Of a stretch of DNA of 64,000 bases, positions 34,961 to 42,834 are shown piece by piece. The notes beneath the pieces are model-generated. The model did no database searches. It saw only the letters and a program-made list of their open reading frames with translations, and had not been told where the DNA came from. Position 1 is the first letter of the stretch. The number at the start of each line of letters is the position of its first letter. Both the position numbers and the translations under genes were made by a program. This DNA is from Conexibacter woesei Iso977N (GTDB taxonomy: Bacteria > Actinomycetota > Thermoleophilia > Solirubrobacterales > Solirubrobacteraceae). The DNA is taken from assembly GCF_000424625.1 (NCBI RefSeq), contig NZ_AUKG01000001.1, positions 992,001 to 1,056,000 of the forward strand. Direction: 5' to 3'.

Positions 34961-35878
34961 CTAGAAGTACCCAGCGACCTTGCGGTCTTCCATCGCCGAC
35001 TCCGACACGCGGTCGTCGGCACGGGTCTCGCCGCGCTCGGTCACGTTGGTCGCGGCGATCTCGGCGACGACCGCGTCCAGCGTCCTGGCCTCGGAGGCCA
35101 CGGCGCCGGTGCACGAGATGTCGCCGACGGTGCGGTAGCGCACGTGCGTCTTGAACGGCTCGCCGTCGCGCGCGTCGCGCTCGATGAACTCGGAGTCGGC
35201 GTACAACATCCCGTCGCGCTTGAAGACCGAGCGCTCGTGGGCGAGGTAGATCGAGGGCACCTCGATCTGCTCGTCCTGGATGTACTGCCACACGTCGAGC
35301 TCGGTCCAGTTGGACAGCGGGAACGCTCGCACGTTCTCACCGCGCCGGACGCGCGTGTTGTAGATGTTCCACAGCTCCGGGCGCTGGGCCTTGGGATCCC
35401 AGCCGCCGAAGTCGTCGCGGAAGCTCAGGATCCGCTCCTTGGCCCGCGCGCGCTCCTCGTCGCGGCGCGCGCCGCCGAAGGCCGCGTCGAAGCCGTGCTC
35501 GGCGAGGGCGTCCAGCAACGTCGTCGTCTGCAGCCGGTTGCGCGACGCGCGCGGCCCGGTCTCCTCGACGACGCGGCCCTTGTCGATCGACTCCTGGACC
35601 GAGGCGACGATCAGCCGCTCGCCGAGGCGCTCGACCAGGTCATCGCGGAACGAGATGACCTCGTCGAAGTTGTGCCCGGTGTCGATGTGCATCAGCGGGA
35701 ACGGGAACTTGCCGGGCCGGAACGCCTTCTCGGCGAGGCGCACGAGGACGATCGAGTCCTTGCCGCCGGAGAACAGCAGGACCGGCTTCTCGCGCTCGGC
35801 GGCGACCTCGCGCATGACGTGGATCGCCTCGGCCTCGAGGGCCTGCAGGTGCGACAAGGTGTGCTGGGACGGGCTCAT
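34961..35878 (-). CDS. cysD: Sulfate adenylyltransferase subunit 2
   Basis: A 305-residue catalytic subunit of ATP sulfurylase, an ATP-PPi-loop enzyme with SGGKDS at 37-42, then HIDTGHNFDEVI and GGARRDEERARAKER. Together with CysN it makes APS from sulfate and ATP. The start ATG overlaps the TauE stop (ATGA), so it is coupled to the permease upstream. The C-terminus (VAGYF) is the usual end of CysD. Confidence 0.97.
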   Translation of the reverse strand: MSPSQHTLSHLQALEAEAIHVMREVAAEREKPVLLFSGGKDSIVLVRLAEKAFRPGKFPFPLMHIDTGHNFDEVISFRDDLVERLGERLIVASVQESIDKGRVVEETGPRASRNRLQTTTLLDALAEHGFDAAFGGARRDEERARAKERILSFRDDFGGWDPKAQRPELWNIYNTRVRRGENVRAFPLSNWTELDVWQYIQDEQIEVPSIYLAHERSVFKRDGMLYADSEFIERDARDGEPFKTHVRYRTVGDISCTGAVASEARTLDAVVAEIAATNVTERGETRADDRVSESAMEDRKVAGYF

Positions 35879-36777
35879 GCGGGAGCGACCTCCGTGGGGG
35901 ATGAGGCAGGTGCGGCGGGCGCGTTGGGCCGCACGCGGTGGATCAGCGCCGCGGCGGCGCCGACGATGCAGGGGACGCCGACGATCGTCCACGTCGGCAG
36001 GTCGACGCCGGCCTTCGTGAGCACGCCGAGGGCGGAGCCGAGCAGGACGCACCCGAGCGCCGGGCGCAGGACGACGGCCGGGACCTTGTCGATCAGCGCG
36101 GAGCCGATCAGGACGCCCGGCAGCGAGCCGACCAAGATGTTGGCCATGAGGCCGAAGTCGATGTTGCCGGCCACGAGCTGCGCCAGGCCGGCGGCCCAGA
36201 GCACGATCGCGGCGTGGAAGACGTCGGTCCCGACGACGCGGTGCGGCGTCAGGCGGAACACGAGGATCAGCGCCAGGCCGATCAGCGCGCCGGAGCCGAC
36301 GCTCGTCAACCCCAGCAGGAACCCGAGGACCGCGCCGAGGCCGACCGCGCGGATCTTCACGGCCTGCGTCAGGAAGACCGACTCGCGCTCGCGGTCGACC
36401 GCGGCGCGCAGGAACAGCGCGCGGAAGAGCATCGAGACCGCCACGACCAGCAGCGCGACCGCGACGCCGGTCAGCAGGATCTCCGGCGAGTGCTTGAGCC
36501 AGACCTCGAGGACGATCACGCCCGCGACCGAGCCGGGCACGGAGCCGAACGCCAGCCACTTCGAGACGCCGAGGTCGACCGTGCCCTTCCTGAGGTGGCG
36601 CCAGCCACCGACCGTCTTCGTGACCGCTCCGTACGCCAGATCGGTCCCGATCGCCACGGTCGGGTGGATCCCGGCGAACAGGATCAGCAGCGGCGTCATG
36701 AGCGAGCCGCCGCCGATGCCGGTCATCCCGATGAGGATCCCGACGCCGAGGCCGAAGACGATGACGAGCGGGTCCAA
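35875..36777 (-). CDS. TauE/SafE family anion permease
   Basis: A 300-residue membrane protein with about eight helices in two TauE/SafE repeats. The first is GLGVGILIGMTGIGGGSLMT, the second GFLLGLTSVGSGAL. Relatives move sulfite, sulfonates or sulfate-like anions (CysZ-like roles have been proposed for some). Between cysH and cysD, coupled to cysD by an ATGA overlap, sulfate import is the most likely role. Sulfite export is the alternative. Confidence 0.9.
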   Translation of the reverse strand: MDPLVIVFGLGVGILIGMTGIGGGSLMTPLLILFAGIHPTVAIGTDLAYGAVTKTVGGWRHLRKGTVDLGVSKWLAFGSVPGSVAGVIVLEVWLKHSPEILLTGVAVALLVVAVSMLFRALFLRAAVDRERESVFLTQAVKIRAVGLGAVLGFLLGLTSVGSGALIGLALILVFRLTPHRVVGTDVFHAAIVLWAAGLAQLVAGNIDFGLMANILVGSLPGVLIGSALIDKVPAVVLRPALGCVLLGSALGVLTKAGVDLPTWTIVGVPCIVGAAAALIHRVRPNAPAAPASSPTEVAPA

Positions 36778-36792
36778 GACCGGGTCAGTCCC

Positions 36793-37404
36793 TCAGACCA
36801 CGTGGATGCCGCACTCGGTCTTGTCGGTCCCCGCCCAGCGGCCCGCGCGCCCGTCACCCGGCTGGGTGCAGGTGGCGCAGCCGATCGACGCGAAGCCCTG
36901 GTCGTGCAGCGGGTGGTACGGGAGGTTGCGCTCGAAGATGCGGTTCCAGACGTCCTTCTCGGCCCAGAACGCGAGCGGGTTGTACTTCCTGACGCCGGGG
37001 CGCTTGGCGTCGTCCTCGATCAGCTCGGTGTGCGCGCGCGTCTCGGCCTGGTCGCGGCGGATGCCGGTGACCCAGGCCTCCGCGTCGCCGAGCGAGTGCT
37101 CCAGGGCGGCGATCTTCAGCGGCGTGCAGCAGTGCTCCGGGCCGGTCCAGGGGTTGGACGGGTTGGAGGCGTCTTCCACATCGATGTGGACCCCGTAGTG
37201 CTCCTCGAACTTCTTCCAGGTCTGGAGGGTCTCGGGGAACAGCACGCCCGTGTCGATCGTCACCACGCGGGTGTGGGGCGCGAGCTTGAGGAGCTCGTCG
37301 AGGATGACCGACTCCTCCTTCTGGAACGAGCAGAGGAAGACGAGCCGCTCGTGCTGAGCGGCCGCCTGCAGCGTCTCGGTGAGCTGATCGCTCAGACTGC
37401 GCAT
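36793..37404 (-). CDS. cysH: Assimilatory adenylylsulfate (APS) reductase
   Basis: A 203-residue CysH reductase. Paired cysteines CC (92-93) and CxxC (176-179) are the [4Fe-4S] ligands that mark the APS-reducing branch. The catalytic Cys198 lies in ECGIH near the C-terminus. It reduces APS to sulfite with thioredoxin. Its start lies 13 nt inside the end of the sulfite reductase gene. The reductase type implies that sulfate assimilation bypasses PAPS. Confidence 0.94.
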   Translation of the reverse strand: MRSLSDQLTETLQAAAQHERLVFLCSFQKEESVILDELLKLAPHTRVVTIDTGVLFPETLQTWKKFEEHYGVHIDVEDASNPSNPWTGPEHCCTPLKIAALEHSLGDAEAWVTGIRRDQAETRAHTELIEDDAKRPGVRKYNPLAFWAEKDVWNRIFERNLPYHPLHDQGFASIGCATCTQPGDGRAGRWAGTDKTECGIHVV

Positions 37405-39221
37405 TCGCCTTCGCCTCGCGCAACCACGTAGGGCTGGTCGCGGTCCCAGTCCATGAACATGTTCATGGTGTCCAGGCCGAACTCGACGGACATGGCGAGG
37501 TCGCCCTTGACCTCGTCCTCGAAGCGGGTCGTGCCGACGCGCTGCGCGTAGTCCCGGAAGGTCTCGGCGTCGCTCTCGCGCTCGGCCTCGTACATCCGGA
37601 TCCAGCGCTCGACGGCCTCGGGCACGCGCTTGGCGGGCAGGCGGACCTTCAGGCGCGCGCCGTAGGCGACGGTGCCCTGCTCGTACTGGCCGCCGATGTG
37701 GGCGACGTAGGCCGGGATCGTGTGGTCGCCGACCTTGATCGACGCGCCGTAGAACCCCATGTCGGCGATGTGGTGCTGGGAGCAGCCGTTGGGGCAGCCG
37801 GAGTTCTTGATGTGGATGCGGCGCGACTGCGGGTCGCTGATCTCCATCTCCAGGAGCTTGCGGTTGATCGCCGCGTTCAGGCCCATGGAGGACGTGATCC
37901 CGAGCTTGCAGGAGTCGGTGCCGGGGCAGGAGACGTTGTCGGTGATCTCCTGCGCGCCCGCCTCGCCGAGGTCGATGGCCTTGAGCGCGTTCCAGACGTC
38001 GTAGACCTGCTCGTCGCGCACCCAGCGCAGGACGAGGTTCTGGCCGACGGTCATGCGCGCCCAGCCGCCGGAGTAGTCGCGCATGATCTGGCCGAGCGCG
38101 CGGAACTGGTCCGGGGTGAGGTCGCCGCGGTAGACCTTGATCTCGACGGCGTTGTAGCCGTCCTGGCGCTGGGCGACGACGTTGGACTCCTTGAAGCGCT
38201 CGAAGGCGGCGCGGTCCTCGTCGTCGGTGGGCTCGCCGGCGGGGGCGCTGGGCGCTGCGGGGGCGCCGGCCTCCTCGTCGATGTCGAAGCGGCGCGCGAT
38301 GACCGAGAAGTCGCGCTCGGCGACCCAGTCGCCCTCGAGCTGCTCGTCGACCTGCTTGCGCAGCTCGTCGATGCCGAACTTGTCGACGAAGACCTTGATG
38401 CGGGCGCGGGCGCGGTTGACGCGCAGCCAGTCCTGGGCGTCGAAGATCCGGAAGACGGCCTCGGCGACCTTGAGGTAGTCGCCGTTGTCGGCTTCCACGA
38501 AGTCGTAGAGGGTCGGCGCGATGCGCGGCATGATCGACGTGCCGCCGCCGACCCGGACCTCGAAGCCGCGGACGCCCTCGTCGTTGTACTTCGAGATGAA
38601 GGCGATGTCGTGGATGCCGGTGATCGAGCGGTCGGCGTCCGGCGTGCCCTCGAAGGCGGTCTTGATCTTGCGCGGCATCAGCTGCGTCGTCGGGTGGCGG
38701 ACGAAGTAGCGGACGTAGGCGCCGACGTAGGGCGTGGGGTCGAAGACCTCGCCCTCGAGGATGCCCGCCCACGGGTCGCCGGTGACGTTGCGGACCGTGT
38801 TGCCGCAGCCCTCGCGGGAGGAGAGGTTGGCGTCGGAGAGCTCGCGGATGAGCTTGGCCGCGTCGCGGAGCGGGACGTGGTGGATCTGGATGTTCTGGCG
38901 CGTCGTGATGTGGCCCTTGTTCAGCGGCGCGTACTTCTCGACGACCGACCCGAAGGCGTCCATCTGGTCCGGCGTGACGCCGCCGAACGGGAGCTTGACC
39001 CGGATCATCTGGACGTCGGGCTGGCGCTGCCCGTAGACGCCCTGCTTCAGGCGGAAGCCGATGAACTCGTTCTCCGGCGTGTCACCGGCCAGGAACTTCT
39101 CCGCTTCGTTGTCGAAGTCGTCGAACTCCTGGGCGATCGCCGGGATGATGTGTCCGGGGACGTTCTCGTAGACCTCGGGGTTCGCGAGGGTCCCCTTGCG
39201 GCCAACGGTGGTGGGCTCCAT
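37392..39221 (-). CDS. Ferredoxin-dependent sulfite/nitrite reductase
   Basis: A 609-residue siroheme/[4Fe-4S] reductase. Two ferredoxin-like half-domains are joined to the catalytic core. The cluster/siroheme ligands are SCPGTDSCKLGIT and NSGCPNGCSQHH. An Ala/Pro-rich insertion around residues 315-335 is unusual. With cysH directly downstream it most probably reduces sulfite to sulfide (SirA-like), although nitrite reductases share the fold. The start at MEPTTVGRKG is used. It is the first gene of the cys run, behind three GCAAAYCC boxes. Confidence 0.93.
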   Translation of the reverse strand: MEPTTVGRKGTLANPEVYENVPGHIIPAIAQEFDDFDNEAEKFLAGDTPENEFIGFRLKQGVYGQRQPDVQMIRVKLPFGGVTPDQMDAFGSVVEKYAPLNKGHITTRQNIQIHHVPLRDAAKLIRELSDANLSSREGCGNTVRNVTGDPWAGILEGEVFDPTPYVGAYVRYFVRHPTTQLMPRKIKTAFEGTPDADRSITGIHDIAFISKYNDEGVRGFEVRVGGGTSIMPRIAPTLYDFVEADNGDYLKVAEAVFRIFDAQDWLRVNRARARIKVFVDKFGIDELRKQVDEQLEGDWVAERDFSVIARRFDIDEEAGAPAAPSAPAGEPTDDEDRAAFERFKESNVVAQRQDGYNAVEIKVYRGDLTPDQFRALGQIMRDYSGGWARMTVGQNLVLRWVRDEQVYDVWNALKAIDLGEAGAQEITDNVSCPGTDSCKLGITSSMGLNAAINRKLLEMEISDPQSRRIHIKNSGCPNGCSQHHIADMGFYGASIKVGDHTIPAYVAHIGGQYEQGTVAYGARLKVRLPAKRVPEAVERWIRMYEAERESDAETFRDYAQRVGTTRFEDEVKGDLAMSVEFGLDTMNMFMDWDRDQPYVVARGEGECAV

Positions 39222-39234
39222 GGGCGGCAAGGTA

Positions 39235-39270
39235 GCAAATCCCGATTGCAAATCCACCCTTTGGGTTTGC
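39235..39270. promoter_or_regulatory. GCAAAYCC boxes before the sulfate-assimilation operon
   Basis: GCAAATCC occurs at 39235-39242 and 39248-39255, and inverted as GGGTTTGC at 39263-39270. The last two also form a 9-bp stem (one G-T pair) with a 5-nt loop. All lie within 50 bp upstream of the sulfite reductase start. They are a candidate binding array for the regulator of the cys operon. Confidence 0.55.
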
Positions 39271-39350
39271 CGCGTCGGCAAGCGAATTTCCGCACGGTTC
39301 CGGTGCAGAAACGCCCCGCCACGCCACATCTCTCGCTACACGCGGCATCG

Positions 39351-40628
39351 CTACGCCGTGGCAGCGCGACCGCTGGCGTCCGCGGCCACACTGGCGGCGC
39401 GGCGGCGGAGGAGCTCGGCTTTCTCGACGGCGTTGGAGGTTGAGGCGATGGCGAGGTCGTAGGCGAGTGTGGCGGCGGTGGGGGAGCCGGTGCGGAGGAG
39501 GAGGTCGGCGTGGGTGGCGTGGAGGGGGGTGTAGGTCGCGAGGGTTGGGTCGGAGAGGAGGGGGGTCAGGAGGGTGAGGGCGGCTTGGGGAGAGCCGGCG
39601 AAGGAGAGTGCCGCCGCGTGGTTGATGCGGACCGGGGCGGAGGGGGTCAGGGAGAAGAGCTGGGCGTAGAGGGAGGCGATCGCGGGCCAGTTGGTTGCGT
39701 CGAACGAGGGAGAGGTCGCGTGGATGGAGGCGATCGCGGCTTGGAGCTGGTAGGGGCCCGGGGTGTGGAGCGCGGCGGCTTGTTGTAGGGCTTGGTTGCC
39801 TTCGCGGATGCGGCCGGCGTCCCAGAGGGAGCGGTCCTGGTGCTCCAGTGAGACGTAGGTGCCGTCGGCCGAGACGCGGGCTGTGCGGCGGGAGTCGTGG
39901 AGCAGCATCAACGACAACAACCCGAGCGCCTCGGGGTCGGTGGGGAGGAGGTTGACCAGGAGGCGGGCGAGGCGGATGGCTTCGGAGCAGAGCTCGCCGC
40001 GGAGCAGGCGGTCGCCGGAGGTTGCGGAGTAGCCCTCGTTGAACACCAGGTAGATGACGGCGAGCACGCCGGACGTGCGTTCCGGCAGCAGCTCCGGGGG
40101 CGGCACGCGGTAGGGGATGCGCGCCGCCGAGATCTTCCTCTTGGCCCGGGTCAGGCGCTGGTACATGGTCGGCTCGGAGACCAGGAACGCTCGGGCGACC
40201 TCAGCGGTCGTCAGGCCTCCCAGTAGCTTCACGGTCAGCGCGACACGTGCCTCCAGCGCCAGCGCCGGGTGGCAGCAGGTGAAGATCAGGCGGAGGCGGT
40301 CGTCCGCGAGGGGCGACGGCTCGGGGTCGTCCGGAGGGTCGAAGCCCGAGGTGTCCTGCTCGGCCAGCCGCGCGAGCCGCTCGATCCGGTCCGCCAGCCC
40401 GCGCTCGCGCCGCAGCCGGTCGATCGCCCGGCGCCGCGCCGCCGTCGTGATCCACGCACCCGGCCGGTCCGGGACGCCGTCGCGCCCCCACGTCGCGACC
40501 GCCGCCGCGAACGCGTCCTGCAGCGCGTCCTCGGCCAACCCGAAGTCCCCGACCTGGCGGATCAGCGTGGCGAGGATCGCCGGGCCCTCCTCCCGGAAGG
40601 CCCGGCCGATGGCGTCCTCGTCCGGCAA
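39351..40628 (-). CDS. ECF sigma factor, ECF42-like with C-terminal TPR extension
   Basis: A 425-residue sigma factor. Sigma region 2 (about 10-80: FGLAEDALQDAFAAAVATW) and region 4 (about 125-180: LTTAEVARAFLVSEPTMYQR) are followed by a 230-residue alpha-helical extension with TPR-like repeats and the YLVFNEGYSA motif. This is the ECF42/SigJ-like architecture, in which the extension controls activity instead of an anti-sigma factor. Immediately upstream (3 nt) is a DGPF protein gene, the characteristic partner of ECF42. The 3' half uses many T/C-ending codons unlike its neighbours. Confidence 0.9.
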   Translation of the reverse strand: MPDEDAIGRAFREEGPAILATLIRQVGDFGLAEDALQDAFAAAVATWGRDGVPDRPGAWITTAARRRAIDRLRRERGLADRIERLARLAEQDTSGFDPPDDPEPSPLADDRLRLIFTCCHPALALEARVALTVKLLGGLTTAEVARAFLVSEPTMYQRLTRAKRKISAARIPYRVPPPELLPERTSGVLAVIYLVFNEGYSATSGDRLLRGELCSEAIRLARLLVNLLPTDPEALGLLSLMLLHDSRRTARVSADGTYVSLEHQDRSLWDAGRIREGNQALQQAAALHTPGPYQLQAAIASIHATSPSFDATNWPAIASLYAQLFSLTPSAPVRINHAAALSFAGSPQAALTLLTPLLSDPTLATYTPLHATHADLLLRTGSPTAATLAYDLAIASTSNAVEKAELLRRRAASVAADASGRAATA

Positions 40629-40631
40629 CGC

Positions 40632-40982
40632 CTACAACGAGGCGACGGGTGCGGCGTTGGACACCATCACCGGCCGGACCTCGACCGACCCGGTCTCGAT
40701 GTTCGGCATCCTCGCCGCCCAGCCGAGCGCGGCGTCGAGATCCGGGACGTCGATGACGTAGTAGCCGCCGAGCAGCTCCTTGCTCTCGGCGAACGGCCCG
40801 TCGGTCACGAGCGTCTCGCCCTCGCGCACCCGGACCGTCGTGGCGGTCTCGCCGCCCTGCAGCCCGGCCCCGGAGACCATCGCCCCGGACTCCACCAGCG
40901 CCGTCGTGTACGCCGTCCACGCCTCGGGCGTCGCGTGCAGGTCCTCGTCGACCGGGAAGTTGATGAGCAGCATGTACTGCAT
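40632..40982 (-). CDS. YCII-related DGPF-domain protein
   Basis: A 116-residue protein of the YCII/DGPF family with MQYMLLINFP at the N-terminus and LVTDGPFAESKELLGGYY around the DGPF motif (61-64). Such proteins occur almost always beside ECF42 sigma factors and are thought to be their main targets. It is the first gene of a two-gene operon with the sigma factor. A TGTCGA element is located upstream. Biochemical role unknown. Confidence 0.9.
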   Translation of the reverse strand: MQYMLLINFPVDEDLHATPEAWTAYTTALVESGAMVSGAGLQGGETATTVRVREGETLVTDGPFAESKELLGGYYVIDVPDLDAALGWAARMPNIETGSVEVRPVMVSNAAPVASL

Positions 40983-41042
40983 GTCGGTGCCTCCGTTGAC
41001 TCGTGTCGCGTCGGCCGGCGATTCCGGCCGTTCGCATGGTCG

Positions 41043-41067
41043 ACGGTCGGCGCCGCGAGATTCGACA
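41043..41067 (-). promoter_or_regulatory. Candidate ECF42-type promoter
   Basis: On the minus strand TGTCGA (41067-41062) is followed after 16 nt by CGT and 3 nt later CGA. This fits the ECF42 promoter motif as I recall it (TGTCGA at -35, CGA-like at -10). It lies about 60-85 nt upstream of the DGPF gene, consistent with autoregulation. Confidence 0.4.
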
Positions 41068-41096
41068 GCGCGCGCCGAAGCTGGCGCGTAGGCGCT

Positions 41097-41324
41097 CTAG
41101 TTGCCCCAGGGCACCGGGTCGCCCCAGGGCGACGGCGCGTCCGGCTCGCGGCCGGTGGACTCCAGCAGCGCGGCGCGCTGCCAGGGGTTCGGCTTCTCGG
41201 GCGCCGCGACGAGCACGGGCGCGTAGTCGCGCAGGAACTGCTCCAGCGCCGCGACGACCGCGGCCGCCTCCTCCGGGGAGGCCGACGGCGCGACGATCTC
41301 CAGCTGCGGGCGGCGGTTCGGCAT
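41097..41324 (-). CDS. Acyl-CoA carboxylase epsilon subunit-like protein
   Basis: A 75-residue protein beginning MPNRRPQLEIVAPSASPEEA. The pattern of a short beta strand, a PEEAAAVVAALEQFL helix and a C-terminal NPWQRAALLES resembles the small AccE epsilon subunits that stabilise actinobacterial acyl-CoA carboxylases. Unlike typical AccE it is not beside a beta subunit; candidates are at 27922 (alpha) and 48778 (beta). The FCD gene ends 14 nt before its start on the same strand. Short and Ala-rich, so moderate confidence. Confidence 0.6.
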   Translation of the reverse strand: MPNRRPQLEIVAPSASPEEAAAVVAALEQFLRDYAPVLVAAPEKPNPWQRAALLESTGREPDAPSPWGDPVPWGN

Positions 41325-41338
41325 CGCCCGGAAGCCTA

Positions 41339-41806
41339 TTACGCGACGGCCGGCTGGCGCTCCACGATCGCGGCGAGCGCCTCGCCCGCGTCGGTGTAGG
41401 ACGCCTCGACCAGCTCGACGGCCCGCTCGACGTCGCCGGACTCCAGCGCCTCCAGCGTCTCCGGGTGCGTGTTCCCGCTCGGGTCGAACGACTTGCGCGT
41501 GAACAGCCACAGGTCCATGCGCTTCAGCCGCGGCATCATCAGCTCGACGCCGACGCTGAGGTCCGGATCGCCCGCCCGGTCCAGGAAGACGCGGTGGAAC
41601 GCGTCGTCGGCGGCGATCGCCGCGTGCACGCGGCCCTCGGCCAGCGCGTCGGTGAACTCCGCGTCGAGCGCCCGGAGCCTGCGGAAGTCGGCGGGACGCA
41701 GCCTCGGTGCGGCCAGGCGCACCGCGGTCCCGTGCATGCCGCCGGTGGTCGCGAACGCCTCGCGCGCCAGGCCGAGGTCAAAGGGAATGGGCTCCGCAAC
41801 GGTCAT
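41339..41806 (-). CDS. FCD-domain protein without DNA-binding domain
   Basis: About 155 residues from the ATG at 41806 (a TTG four codons upstream is possible). The sequence is an FCD ligand-binding domain as in FadR/GntR regulators: RPADFRRLRALDAEFTDAL, then DDAFHRVFLDRAGDP. The metal-type His residues are visible. The N-terminal GntR winged helix is absent and there is no room for it before the divergent gene at 41872. Either a truncated regulator or a stand-alone effector-binding protein. It is divergent from an ornithine cyclodeaminase homologue. Confidence 0.75.
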   Translation of the reverse strand: MTVAEPIPFDLGLAREAFATTGGMHGTAVRLAAPRLRPADFRRLRALDAEFTDALAEGRVHAAIAADDAFHRVFLDRAGDPDLSVGVELMMPRLKRMDLWLFTRKSFDPSGNTHPETLEALESGDVERAVELVEASYTDAGEALAAIVERQPAVA

Positions 41807-41871
41807 CAGGAACGTCAACGCTACGCCCGCGCGTAAGTGACGGGGGTGCGGCTGGTTCTACTCTTCCGGCC

Positions 41872-42819
41872 ATGCCGGCCGTACCCGTCCTGGACCACGA
41901 AGCCGTTCTCGCCGCCGTCTCGCCGCGTGTGGCGATCGACGCGACGCGCGAGGCGTTCCTGCGCCACCGCCGCGGCGAGTGGCTGATGCCGGCGAAGGTC
42001 TACCTGGAGGCGCCGCCCCACGGCGACTTCCGTGCGATGCCCGCGCTCGGCGACGGGCTGGCGATCCTGAAGTGGATCTCGTCGTTCCCGTCCAACCCCG
42101 CGCGCGGGCTGCCGACCGTGATGGGGACGCTGCTCGTCTCCGACGCCGAGACGAGCCAGCCGCTGGCGATCCTCGACGCGCGCGCCGTCACGGCGCTGCG
42201 CACGGGCGCGGTCGCGCCGGTCGCCGCGCGGGCGCTCGCGCGCGACGGCGCCACGACCGTCGGGATCGTCGGCTGCGGCCTGCACGGCGCGTGGACCGCG
42301 CGCTGCCTGGCCGCCGACGGCTACGGCCCGGGCGTGTGCTTCGACCCGCGCCCGGAGGCGGCGCAGGCGCTGGCCGACGAGCTCGGCTGGACCGTCGGGA
42401 CCCGCGAGCAGGCGCTCGACGCCGAGGTCGTCTGCTGCATCACGCCGGGCGCCGAGGTCGTCGTCGACGCCGGCGACCTGCACCCCGGTCAGCACTTCAA
42501 CATGCTCGGCGCCGACGGCCCCGGCAAGGCCGAGGCGACGATCGGTGCCGTCGCCTCCTGCGCGCTGTTCTGCGACGAGTGGGCCCAGGCCTCGCACGGC
42601 GGCGAGCTGACCGGCGCGGTCGAGGAGGGCCTCGTGACCCGCGACCGCGTCACCGACCTCGGCGCCGTCCTGGCCGGCGAGGTCCCCGGCCGCCCGGGCC
42701 CGGAGGCCGTGACGCTGTTCGACTCCACCGGCCTGGCGATCCAGGACCTGGCGATCGCCAGGGCGGCGGTGCAGGCGCTGCGCGACGGCGTCGTCGACGC
42801 GCAGCAGATCAACCTGTAG
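41872..42819 (+). CDS. Ornithine cyclodeaminase / mu-crystallin family protein
   Basis: A 315-residue NAD(P)-binding protein starting MPAVPVLDHEAV. The family signature LDARAVTALRTGAVAPVA is followed by the Rossmann motif VGIVGCGLHG, and LGADGPGKAE lies in the C-terminal half. Homologues include ornithine cyclodeaminase, alanine dehydrogenase, Δ1-piperideine-2-carboxylate reductase and ectoine-degradation EutC. It shares a divergent promoter with an FCD protein, suggesting an inducible amino-acid or imine pathway. The exact substrate is open. Confidence 0.88.
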   Translation: MPAVPVLDHEAVLAAVSPRVAIDATREAFLRHRRGEWLMPAKVYLEAPPHGDFRAMPALGDGLAILKWISSFPSNPARGLPTVMGTLLVSDAETSQPLAILDARAVTALRTGAVAPVAARALARDGATTVGIVGCGLHGAWTARCLAADGYGPGVCFDPRPEAAQALADELGWTVGTREQALDAEVVCCITPGAEVVVDAGDLHPGQHFNMLGADGPGKAEATIGAVASCALFCDEWAQASHGGELTGAVEEGLVTRDRVTDLGAVLAGEVPGRPGPEAVTLFDSTGLAIQDLAIARAAVQALRDGVVDAQQINL

Positions 42820-42834
42820 GACTCGCTGGGCGGC

